From positions 1 to 58,509 of the forward strand of contig VLTN01000101.1 of the NCBI GenBank assembly GCA_008330645.1: a stretch of DNA of 58,509 nt. Reading direction: 5' to 3'. Positions within the stretch are counted from its first letter, which is position 1. Every line of letters starts with the position of its first letter. This stretch comes from Cafeteria roenbergensis. Lineage: Eukaryota; Sar; Bigyra; Bicosoecida; Cafeteriaceae. The translations under genes and the position numbers were made by a program. Under the pieces are notes generated by a model that did not search any database, was not told the DNA's origin, and worked only from the letters and a program-made list of their open reading frames with translations. This document shows, piece by piece, positions 31,901-43,053 of this stretch.

Positions 31901-34900
31901 GCCGCGAGCAGTGGCGGCGCGGCCGCCGCCGTCGACGTTCGCGTCGTGTCCGAGTCAGGCTGATTGGTCTGGCCGGCAGAGCCGCTTGCCATCTCAGGGC
32001 CGCGGCGGGATTGCTGCTCGGAGTTGCTCCAATCCTGCCAGTCTTGGCTTGGCGACGCCGCGAAGTGGAACGGCAGAGCCGAAACGTTGATCGCAGCTGG
32101 AAGGATTTGACCGCCAGACTTCTTGCCGCCCGACGTCAACCAGCCTGGGGCGGCCCCGGAGGCGCTCGCTGAGGCAGCCTCGCACCAGCGCGACGCCCCC
32201 GGAGCCAAGCGCTCTGCATCGGCGAGCAGTGACGTCATCGGCACAAAGTGCTCCCATGCAGAGCCGCACTGCGAAGTGGGATCCGCCTGATCGTCCGCAT
32301 CCGACGGCAAAGGCAGAGCCTCCGCATCCGGCGAAACCGCCGCCGCAGCAAGCAGAGCGGCGTCGCTTGGACCGTCATCGGCCGGCTCCTCGGACGAGGT
32401 CCCTCCAGCGTTGCCCACGCCGCCGACGTCGGCGTCATCCTGCCAGCCCGCCACTTCGAAGGCTTCCCGCATCGTCAGCGGCAGAGCCTTCTTGGTCGAT
32501 CGCAGACCCGGTGGCGGAGCAATGCGGTCGCCGGGTCGATCGCCGGCGTCGGCTGCCGCTGTTGACGCTGCGAACTGACTGGGGGGCGCGAAGTGGCTCT
32601 GCTTGCTCCACTCCGGGTGAAACAGCTCTGCTGGTCTCCACCAGCCGTCAGCTGCGTCGCTCACGGCCCAAAGACGTCGCCACGCCGCGACGCCCCACCT
32701 GCGGTTTCGCGTGGCCCAGGCTGGTCGCCGCTCGCGACACGCTGCAGCAGCGTCGACAAGGTGAGCTACGACAGCGTCGCTCACTGGCGCTCCCATCAGC
32801 AGCCGCTCAGTCAGCACGCCGCCCCCCGACCGAGCAAGGCTGGCCCAAGACAGCGCCTCAAGCTCTGCCGCCGCGAATCCGCGCGGCGCTGCGGCAGCCG
32901 CTGCCACTGCCTCTGCCGCGAAGGCAGTCTCGTCCAAGTCGACCGGCAGGCCCGGGCGGAGGGATCGGCTCTGCCACGGGTGGGGCCCGACGGTGGCGTG
33001 GGCGAGGAACCAGTCCGCGTTGGCCGGCACGTGGGCCCGCCAGCAGCCCCGGTGCCACGGGTGACGGGGCCTCAAGGCTGCGCCGCCACCCGCGCCGGTC
33101 GGACCAGCGACCGCGTGTTGGTCGCTCGGCCTGCGCGGGGAGCCCGCGAAACCGCCGAGCCACGACCGTCGCTGCCTGGGGTGATCCCCGATGGAAGGGT
33201 CTGACCTGGCGCTGCGGTGCGGGGGAGGGGGCGACGTCGACCCCGACCCGTGACTGTGGCGGTCGACGTCGGACATGGAAGCGTCTGCCACGAGCCCAAA
33301 CTCCGCAGCCTCGTCGCCGTCGAGCCAGCCCACGTCAGCGTCATCGTCGCCGCCGCTGCTGCTGCTGCTGCTGCCGCCGCTGCCGCCGAGGCCGAGGCCG
33401 TCGCGATGCCTGCTGCTGTCGGGTGTCGGGGCGTAGTCTGTTGAGGCCCCAGCGGCAGAGCCGACAGCAGCAGAGCCGAAAGCGGCAGAGCCGACAGCGA
33501 CGGCCGCATCGCCGGTGCTGCCAACACGGCCGCCGATCGCCATTGAGGCGCCGCCACCGGCGTCGGCAGCCCGAGCGGCCGGTCCAGCTGCCTGCGCGGC
33601 TACGTCCCACACGCCGCCCGCACCACCGCCATCGCGACTGGCACTGTCGCCGCGCCTTCGGCCGCTGCCACCGGCGCCACCGCCGTTGCTGTTGGCGCCG
33701 CCACCGTCGCTCTCCGCCTCGCCGCCCAGCCTCGTCGACACACCGGCGGGCTCTGCTTCAGCCGCCTCCGCCGCGCCGCGAGCCGCCGCCGCTTCGCCTG
33801 TGAGTGCGTCGCGCTCCGCACCCCCGCCCGGCCCGCTGCCCGAAGAGAGCGTTCCAGCCGCTCCGCTGGAAGGGTTCGGCAGAGCTCGTTCCAGAGGGTG
33901 CTCTGCCGTGTCTGTCGCCGAAGTGAGGCCGAGCGACGCAGCCGTTGCCGCCGCGACGGAGTAAGCAATGCCCGCCAAACGCCGCAGCGCGCCAGTCAGT
34001 CCCGCATCACTGCCGGTCACCGCTCCATCAGGGCCAGTGGTGCTGGAGTCGGAAACGGATCGGAGCCTGGCAGAGCTCCCGCTCTCAGTGCGCCCCCTAG
34101 CCGAAGTGGCTCTGCCGGAAGCAGTACTGTCTCCAGCAGGGGACGTCGTCAGTGACCAGGCTGCGGCTCTACCAGCATCCACTTCGCCCGCAGCGCCGTG
34201 AAGCGCCACGCCGGGAGACCCCCCAGCAGAGCTGCTGGTGAAACCGTTGCTGCGCGCCCCCGCCGAGGACAAGGACGCTGACCTGCCGGCAGCGGCCGCG
34301 GTGGCTCTGCCGGCGGAACCCGCGGCAGCAGCGGCGGCAACGGCGGCGGCAGCGGCGGCAGCGGCCTCTGAAGCATGGGTGGCGGCTGACTGCTCCGGCA
34401 CCCGAATGAGAGACACGGCTCTGCTCCCCTCGGCCTCGGCTCGCGCAATGGCCCGTGCGACGCTGTCAGCTGACGCCTCGGCATCGGCCTGTCTGGGCCC
34501 GACGCTCGACTCGAGAGCCAGCCCGCACGCAGCCAGCGCTCGCGCAACCGCAGCAACCGCCTCCTTCACCCGCTGGCGGTGGACCACTCTGGCAGGCGCC
34601 TTGGATCGACCTGCCGGATTCTCCCGCAACTGCAACTGCAACTGCAACTTGGCATCGTGCGCCGCGGAGGCCGCCTCTGCCGCAGCGCTGACGGCTTGAG
34701 CCGCCAGGCCTGCCAGCCGAAGTGACCTCGCTGCGTATCGCTCCTCCTCCCGGCAGAGCCGCGACACCTTGGCGAGTGTCATTGCGAATGACGAACGGCT
34801 TTGCCGTTGGATCGGCGTGGCAGAGCCGTTGGGCCCAAAGAGCGACTCGTGAGCGACACGCGTGCCTGCCTCTCGCTCCCCCAGCAGCAACAGCAACCGC

Positions 34901-36214
34901 TGCAGCCGGAGCCCCGCCGACCGCACGCGTGCCGACGGCGACGTCAGCAGAGCCAGACACAGCGAGGCGACGCCAGAGACGCGGCTGGTGCGGGTCGCTC
35001 GTGAAACCGCTGTCCGCAGCGCGCGAGGCAGCAGGCTGTGGCGGCTCCCGCGGCTGCCCCGACCGCCGTGAGCCGCAGCGGCGTTGGCGCCGCCGTCGCT
35101 GGCACCAGTGCCTGCGCCGACGTCGTCATTTCGCGGCATCACCGGCCCATCGGCGGCCAGAGCCCGAGCCATCGCCGCCAGCAGCACGTCTCCTGTCGAC
35201 GCTTCGCAGGCAGCCACCAGCCACTCAGCCAGCGCCACCCCCGCCGACAGGCGGCGCAGCCGCCACAGGCGGTAGCCGAGCGACAGAGCAACACCGACGT
35301 CAACACCGACGTCAACACCGTCGGCGTCGGAGTCCGCTCCGACATCAGCGCCAACGCCAGCCTGCCTCGACGCGGTCTCAGCGCCACGCCGCTGCACGCC
35401 GCTGGCAGAGCCATCGCGCTCCTCGTCAGAAGCTGCCTCGGGAGTGGCTCCTCCAGAGGCGCCTGCCCGGCGCCGAGCCCGGCAGAGCCGCATCCACCAC
35501 GGCCGGCGGCGCAGCCTGCCGCCGCTCGCGCCGCCAGACCTGCCCTCTTCCACCCAATCGCCCGACGCCATCTGGGCAACATGGGCCACGTGAGCCCGGG
35601 CCTCTGCGGCGGCGGCGGCGTCGCAGTCCACCACAGACGCGGAGTCCGATCCTGCCCCCTCCAGCGGCCCGATCCTTCCACCGATCCTTCCGGATGCCGC
35701 GTCCACGGTGGCCGCATCTTCAACCGTCCACGGCTCTGCAGGAGGAATGCATGATCGAAGCAGAGCCGAAACGAAGTGCCTCACGTTGGCGTCAATCACC
35801 GCCGGCGGCGCTGGCAGGGCCGGCGCTCCGGGCGGCGGGGCCGAGATCCCCTCCCCGGGCAAGCCGGCTCCCGCTCCCAGCAGGCGGAGCAGCAGGGCGT
35901 GGCCGGCCGCCCGGACCAGGCAGCTGCGGCCAGCGGCGTCGGGGGGCGGCGGCGAAGAGGGGGGCGACAGGGTTGTGCGCGAAAATGCGCGGCTTCCGGC
36001 GGTTTCGCGCAAGGCTGCTCCGCCACGGGGCGCGGTCAAGTCCTCAATCCTCGGTGCATCGGGCAGCAACAGAGCCGTGAAGTGAGAGACGTCGGCTCCG
36101 ACGATCACAAGGGCAGCGGTTTCGCCGCCCGGCCAAGATGGCAGGGACTGGGGACCGCGCCCCGAGAATCCGCCCGCGGCAGGGCGCCCGGCGCCGACGT
36201 CGTCGGACGACGCC

Positions 36215-36251
<37 letters not shown>

Positions 36252-39200
36252 CAACAACGGCAGCAACAGGGGCATCAGCAGCAACAGGGGCATCAGCAGC
36301 AACAGGGGCAGCGGCAGCATCGCCATTGCGTGGGTGCGCCGAGACTGCTCCGCTGGCTGCTGCGGCGGCGGTGGCCTGGAGCGTGTCGGCGAAACTAGTG
36401 TCCGGAAGAGCGTCGCTCAGTGTGTCGCGCGTTGCCCACGCATCGCCGTTCCCAGCGAGAAGCGACGCCGCGTCGCTCACTCCAGCGGCCTGCAGCACAA
36501 CAGCCTTGGCGAGCGACGCGGCGACCGCAGGCCGGCCCTGGGACACCAGCGAAACTGCTCCCGCCCGCTCAAGCGAGGGACGCGCATCTGACCGGCAGAG
36601 CTCGTAAATAGTTGGCAGAGCTTGGAGTGGAGGTACGTGCAGAGCCACTTCGTTGCTGTCTCCGTCAGCGGACGATGCTGGCGCCTGGCCACGAGCGAAG
36701 GCGAATCCGTCGCCGGCAGCTGCTGCCGTGTGAAGCCGCAGCCGCGCCCAGTACGACCGCAGCTCTGCCAGCGTCGCGGCGGCTGCGCCAGAGGCCGCTG
36801 GGCAGGGCAGCTCAGCCCCAACAGCGGACCCGCCGCCTCCCGTGGTCGCTGTCGCAGCACATGCCGCTGCAGCCGTGGCCGTAGCCGCTGCTGAATCCGA
36901 TGCCGCTGCACCCTTGGCCGCAGCACTTGCCGCTGCGGCTTCTGCCACAGCCACCCAGGCAAGCGCCGGCCGGTGCGCCGACGCAGCGCACACCACCAGC
37001 CAGTCAAGACACTGTCCTCGCGCCATCGCCAGCACATCAAGCGCGCTTCGCTGCTGTTCAGTCAGCAGCGCCGCCCGGGCCCGCATGCGGTCGCACCGGA
37101 CCGACCCTTCCAGATCCTTCCTGTCGCTGGAGCTACGGCGCAGCTCTGCCGGCCGATCGTCCGCAGCCTCTGCACATTCGCCGGCGCCTGAGAGTGGCGC
37201 TGGGGTCGGATGGCTCTGCCACGCGTCCCACGCGTGCAGAGCCGACACCACAATCGGCAGAGCTGCCCGACGCACGTCTGCGCTGGGACTGTCAGCTGTC
37301 TGTCCAAGGACGCGCGTGCCGGCTGCCGCCCACGACTCTGCCTCCTCCTTTGAGGGCTCTGCCAGCAGAGGCGGCTCTGCATCGAGGACGCGCGGCTGAC
37401 GTCCTCGCTGAGAGGGAACATGCCGGCCAGTGGCCTCAGCCGATGGTGAGTCACTCCTGCGCTTGCTGTCGGCAGCGCTGCCGGCCTGTGCAGCTTGCAG
37501 GCCGCTGGTTGAAGCGCCAGTCACGCCGGCATCAGACGAGCATCGGCCCGGATCGCCGCCTGGCTCCGCCGCCGTCCCGCTTCCGGGATCCACAGGGGCA
37601 GCGGTCACCCGCCGCACCAGCGCCGGCGACAGCGCGACCCCGACGGCAGCTGCTGCCGCGTGAAACTGCAGGGGGCGGCCTTCCTGCAGAGAGGGCGCGC
37701 CCGATCGACGGTCGGCGTTCCACCCGGCGGCGGCCGCTCGCGGCTCGGACGCAGCGTCGGATGCCGCCGTCGCGATCGCCGCTGCAGGCGGGCGCAGCAT
37801 CGACCACAGATCCCCAGGCAGAAGCCGCGAGGCTGTCGGTTGCAGAGCCGCCTTGAGAGCCTCCGCAACGCGCGGCAGAGCCGGTGACTGACGACGTTCG
37901 CGGTCGGCCAGCCGCTCCTGCCCGGCCGACGAAGAGCGCTGAAAACTCGATTTCGACTGACGAGCAGAGCCGGCAGAGCCGGCAGAGCCGACTTCGGACC
38001 CTTGGCTGAGGCGCCTATCGGTCGCCGGCTTGCTCTGGCTGCGCTCGCCGTTCGGCGGTCCGGTCACCGGTGAGTCACTGGGCGACAGCGCTGCGCCAGC
38101 GCCGGCGCCGCTGTCGCCGCCACGCTCCCACGACGCCGCGGGCCGGCGGGCGGCGCTGTCAGGCTGGCCTCCTGGCGTGTGCCCAGCCGCAGCCAGGGGA
38201 ACACCCACCGCAGCTGCGCCCGCCGACCGCAGCAGCAGCGACGCCGCGTCGCTCAGCAGCGACCCTCCGCAGCCGTTGACGCCGCCCGTCGAGCAGGCGG
38301 CCGGCAAGCGGCCCAGCACCAGCGTCACGGCAGAGCCGCAGTCGCCCTGCTCCGACTGCAGTCGGGAGGCCCAGCTCGGGGGCTCTGCCGACCACAGGTG
38401 CGAGCTGGTACCCGCCTCCGCTGCGGGCCCGCCTGCGGGGTCCCGCTCCCAGGCCGTGGCCGCGCCTGCGCCCGCCGGCCTGGATGACGGTCCGTGCCTG
38501 CCGTCCTGATGAAAAGCGCGAAGTGGCTCTGCCGGAGCTGGTGCCGGAGACCCTGCCAGTCTTGCAAGTTCCTCGGCCACGCTGTGTCGCGACATGGGCG
38601 GAGGCAGCTGCAGAGCGCGCACCGGAGACGTCAACGCGTCAAGCAGAGCCGCATACGCTTGGCTAGAATCCTTCCACTCGTCCTTCCCTTGAGAGGCACC
38701 CGCAGACAGGCCAAGGGAAGGATTCGCAGAGCCGGCCGACCCTTGGCGCGAAACCGCAGCCACAAGCTCCCACGCAGCGGCAGCCGCTCTGCGCTGAACA
38801 GAGGGCCCCACGGGCCCAAGGAGGGCCCTCAGGGTCGGGCCCCCCGCCAGGATATCGCCGGGACTCGCAGCGGCCAGCAAGTCCGCGTCTCTCAGCGCCC
38901 AGCACATGCGGCTGTGAGCCGTACCCAGGGCGCGCCTGGCGAGCGGCGCCCCCGCGGAGGCAAGAGCGGCCGCCGCAGCACGACGCAGCGCGGATGCTGA
39001 CGCCTGCGGGGACGTCGAAGGCGGCGGCGACGGCGGCGGAAGCCGTGATGGCGTCGGCGCCGCCTCTGCCACGGCCGGCAGAGCTGGCCAACGCAGACGC
39101 GGGGCTTCATGCCCCCCCTCCGCCCCTGAGGCCCGTGAAACCGCGCCGGATCCTGCCAGCCCCTCCGAGGCGTGCGGTGGGGGCCGGGCGAGCATCAGCA

Positions 39201-42200
39201 GAGCCGGCCGCCGGCGGCTGCAGGGCCCGGCCCCTGCCCCGCGGCCGCTAGGCGCAGCCCCGGGTCCTGCAACCGCTGCCCCTGCTGCTATGGGGGGCGG
39301 AGGCAGCCCCGCGGCAGACCCCTCGCCATCGGATTCACGTCCGCTGCCTCCGCCGCGCGCCCGACAGACCAGGCCGAACAGCTTGCCGGCCGGCGACTCG
39401 CGAGCCAGCCTCCACGCAGACAGCCGTTGCACTGCCGACGGCTCCGCTGACCGACCCGTGCTTCGCCCGCTTCGGGCAAGCAGAGCCACTTCGCTGCCAT
39501 CCAGTGCGCCGTCAATGGCTGCAGAGCCGTAGGCCCCGCCTCGCTCTTCAACGGACACAAACGGGCAGGGCAGCAGACATAGGCTGCAGCTGCAGCTGCG
39601 AGCGCTGTCGATTGCGGCATGCGACAGCGCTGGCCCCGCAGCTGATCCTTCCGTCGATCCTTCCGTCGATCCTTCCGTCGAGCTTGCTGCTGACCGCGCT
39701 CCGCCGATGTGCACTCGCACCGGCCGACGATCGAACACCACCGCAACGTGGATCGGTCGGCGCCCATCGTGAAACCGCGCCCCAGCGATGGCGGGCACGT
39801 GCCTCGCAATCGCGCGGCCAGTGGAGCAGATGCACGGCCCCGGGCCGGCTGTTCCGGCGCTGGCGCAGGCTGAGGCGTCAGCGCAACGCAGCAGCGCGCC
39901 CCCCCAAACAGCCACGCCGATCGCTCCGGTCGCCGGGGAAACCTCCACCTCAACGGACACCTCTGTGGTGCCCCCCGCCGGCAGAGCCAGCCGAAAGTCG
40001 CTCCGTCCCCGAGGGCCCGCCACCCACATCGTGAGGGTCACTGCCCCCGCGGCGACGGGTCCGCGGGACCCCCACCGGGCAGCCGGCGGCCAAGGCGCCT
40101 CCTCGTCCCGCTCTCGGACGGCAGCGGCCACGGCTCTGCCCTTCCCGCCGCTAACGGGCTCCCGCCCGCTTCCGGAGCTCCGGGCATGCAGCTCTGCCGG
40201 CAGAGCCGCTCCGTCGTCCCCAGGACGCTTCAGCTCTGCCAGCAGCCCCGCCAGCGCGCGCCACGTGTCAGCGGACCCAGTCCGAGCCAGCGAGGCGATT
40301 GCGTCACTCGCGGCAGAGCACTTTATTGCAGAGCCGAGGGCTGCCGTCGAGCTGGCGCTGCCGCGGTGTCGGACCGACCGCACAATCGCAGCTGCGGTCG
40401 CCGCGGCAGCGCCCGCCAACGCATCCGCGGCGTCGGCGACGAGGGACGGCTCTGCCGATCGGAGCAACTCCCCATCGTGCGCCGAGCCAGCCTCGCAGGG
40501 AGTGCTTGCGCAGAGGCGGCAGGCTGCTGCGGCCGCCACAAGCGTGGCAGCGGCTGCTCGCGAGATTGCCCGAATGGCAGGGGCGTCCCCGCCAGGCAGC
40601 CCGGGCGACAGCATCGCGCCGGTTCCGGCCCGCTGGCCGCGAGCTGCGGCGCTGGCAGGCTGGCTGAGACCTGCCCTTGATGGGGTCGGGACGGCCGACT
40701 GATCGGCTTCCGATGTCTCGCTGCCCGAGTCCGCTGCTGCGTCCGCAGCGGCGCTGCCAGCGGCCGAGGCGTGACCCGACCCCCCCCCAACACCACGACT
40801 GCGCGCCCCGCCTGGAGGCTGGGCGCGCCGCTCTGTCGGCGAGCCCCCCTGCCCCGAGGGGACGGCCCTGGCTGGTGACTTCGAGCCTGCCACCGAGGCG
40901 CGAGGGCTGCCGAACCCCTCCGACAGCCCGGCGCTCTCAGGGTGGGCTGGCGCCGCAAGCCCCCTCACAGCTGCCGCGCTCGGCGCCGCAGCGACGTGAG
41001 CTGGTGGATCCGTGATGGCAGGCGATGTGGCGGCGATTGATATTCCGCGCCACAACACGCCCCCAGACGCCGCGGCAGCCATCGCCGCACCGCAGGCTAG
41101 CACTGAAACATCGGCAGAGCCGCTTCGGAGCTCGTCGCCCCCCGCCCGAGCCGCGCCCTGTCGCTTGGATTGCGCCGCAGCCGGCAGCAGCGCGCCCGCC
41201 GAGGCGCCGCCTGCGGCGGTCGACGGCGGCACGGAGGAGGCTTCTGCCCGGCCGGCAGAGCGCCCAGGGGCTGTCCCAGGGACAGCGGTTGCGTCAGCAG
41301 CCGCCGCAGCCGCAGCTGCGCCGGCACCCGCCGCCGGCGCCATCGACCTGTCGGGTGGCAGCGTAGCGGCGCCGCGGGGTTGAGCGACAGCGGCAGCGGC
41401 CTGACCCAGGGTCGCCGCCGCCGCCGCCGCCGCGGCCGCCAGCACCAGCGCGATTCGCCTGCCTTCGAGCGGGGTGAGGACACGCCACAGGCCTGCGGCG
41501 TGGTGCCACGCGGCGTCGGCTGCTGCCCCGGATGCTGCCTCTGCTGTCAGCGCTGCCTCTGCTGTCAGCGCTGCCTCTGCTGTCAGCGCTGCCTCGGCTG
41601 CCCGCTGCGCTGCAGGAACCCACGCCAGCGAGTCAGCGGGGAGCGGCTCCGGGGCCGCCGCTACCACCGCCGCCGCCGCCGCCGCCGCTGTGCCATGAGC
41701 TGTTGCAGCAGCGGCGGCAGCAGCACCGTCCGCAGCGCCGGCATTGACTTGCGGGGCGGCGACGACGCGCTCCCGTGGATGGGACCTGCGCTCGACGGAG
41801 GCGGCGGAGGCGGCGGCGCGGTGCGCGGCCCCGGCGCTCCCGCTCGCTGCGCGAGGCTGATCTTCACTCGCAAGCCTATCGGGGATGGTTCCCGGAGGGG
41901 CCGTGGTGGCCGCCTTGGCGCCGTGCGGGCTTGCGCGGCGCGCAGCGACAGGCGCTGGCTGCTGGCTCCTCGGTCGCGTCGCTCCCGCCGGCCGAGCCGG
42001 CAGCGGGAGCGAGCCTGGGCTCGTCAAGGCCAGCGCACCTGCGTCCTTGTGCAGACTGTCCAGTGCGACTGCGAGCAGCACGCCTTGTTCGATGAGGGCG
42101 GCGCGGCGAGGGCACGACGCGCTCGAGCTTTCGCTCTCATTTCTCGAGGTGCAGGCCTGTTCAGAGGTCGCAGCGTCACGCTCAGTTGGAAGGTAGTCCA

Positions 42201-42336
42201 GCATGCCATCTCCCGGCTCGGGGAGCGCTGCATCTGGGCCTAAGGCGTCCAACAGCTCCTCTGCGGCCGAAAGCAGTTTGCGGGTCTTCCTCGCTGTCCT
42301 GCCCACGCTCCAGCGGAGCCGCAGCCCGGCGATCAT
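25918..42336 (-). CDS. Giant protein (about 5,470 residues) resembling the N-terminal half of a BEACH-family protein
   Basis: One uninterrupted frame runs from the first ATG (42336) to TGA (25918-25920). It is open to 42468, and a short 5' exon is possible: ATG at 42539, MLQFGD, donor GAC|GTGAGT at 42521, acceptor GCGCAG at 42361, phase 0. Near residue 760-930 is a concanavalin/laminin-G-like domain (LTMWVAG...; RPIHVAVVFDRRPVRVHIGG; DGALDGSEVALLARSG), as found in BEACH proteins. Helical solenoid-like blocks are separated by long Ala/Gly/Ser linkers. A well-conserved-looking block near residue 3090 reads HPWHRGCWRAHVPANADWFL. The C-terminal block looks armadillo-like (MQAAIAAILFTVAGACDRSR). 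BEACH proteins act in vesicle trafficking and autophagy, but here the PH-BEACH-WD40 half is absent; the final codons overlap a GTGAGC that might be a donor to an unseen exon. The frame is certain; the family link is tentative. Confidence 0.75.
39650..39688 (-). repeat. 12-bp tandem repeat (STEG) in the giant ORF
   Basis: GATCCTTCCGTC-type units are repeated about three times and encode STEG repeats just after the lectin-like domain core. Confidence 0.8.
41528..41592 (-). repeat. 18-bp tandem repeat (AALTAE) in the giant ORF
   Basis: Units of the type GCTGTCAGCGCTGCCTCT are repeated about three and a half times and encode AALTAE hexapeptides. Confidence 0.85.
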
Positions 42337-42687
42337 CCCCGCGGGGACTCGTGGGCAGCACTGCGCCGCGCCCTGTCCGCCCCCGAGGCTGGCTTGGCGC
42401 TTCGGACTGTGGGCTGCTCCAAACTCGCCGGCCTTTGCCCGGACCCTCGTGTTGTGACTGCCGTCCAAATGTTAACACGAAGCAATATCACACTCGCTGT
42501 GCTCCGATTCGGCCAACTCACGTCTCCGAACTGCAGCATGGCCGCGGCCAGAGCTTTGGTCCAGGGCCGTGCGCACCTTTGGCAAGGAGGCGTGCGAGGC
42601 CATGCGTGGCAGCTAGGGTGGGCGAGACGCTTCAGCCAACGAGTGCAAATTCATCGGTATGTCAAAATTCGCATCACCATTTAATCT

Positions 42688-42761
42688 GTCTGGCTGGCGC
42701 AATTGGATAGCGCGTCCGACTACGGATCGGGAGGTTGCAGGTTCGAGTCCTGCGTCAGATG
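42688..42761 (+). tRNA. tRNA-Arg (anticodon ACG), intron-less
   Basis: 74 nt fold as a standard cloverleaf. The acceptor stem GTCTGGC/GTCAGAT pairs with G-U at the first and sixth positions. The D-stem is GCGC/GCGC with loop AATTGGATA, the anticodon stem TCCGA/TCGGG, and the anticodon loop CTACGGA has ACG at 42722-42724. The T-arm is GCAGG-TTCGAGT-CCTGC and the discriminator base is G. The A and B boxes match eukaryotic pol III consensus. ACG (inosine-modified) reads CGU, CGC and CGA. CCA is not encoded, as expected for a eukaryote. Confidence 0.95.
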
Positions 42762-42763
42762 AC

Positions 42764-42768
42764 TTTTT
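42764..42768 (+). terminator. RNA polymerase III terminator of tRNA-Arg
   Basis: A run of five T residues begins three bases after the tRNA end, followed by a GTT-repeat stretch to about 42790. Confidence 0.85.
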
Positions 42769-43053
42769 GTTGTTGTTGTTGTTCTTGTTGACTGCTCAAC
42801 ACATGCACTTGGCCTGATGTGCGCGTGGCGATTGTGCGCGGCGCCGCTACGGCGCCAACCAGGTTGATCTCAGTTGCGGGCAATATTGATCGGGGCGTGG
42901 CGGCGACGGCGACGCACACGTCAGTCGTGCGAAGTCAGCCAGACGCCGCGTGGCGGCGGCGTGGCCGAACACGGCCAGCCAGCCAACCAAGCAGTCACGC
43001 AAATCGTATCTGAAAAGCACGGCGCAGCTGCTCCTGCCCAATCCGGCCATGGC
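42769..43053. other. Intergenic stretch with GTT microsatellite
   Basis: GTT repeats lie at about 42769-42790. The rest separates the tRNA from the 3' end of the ABC transporter gene. No gene is seen. Confidence 0.5.
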
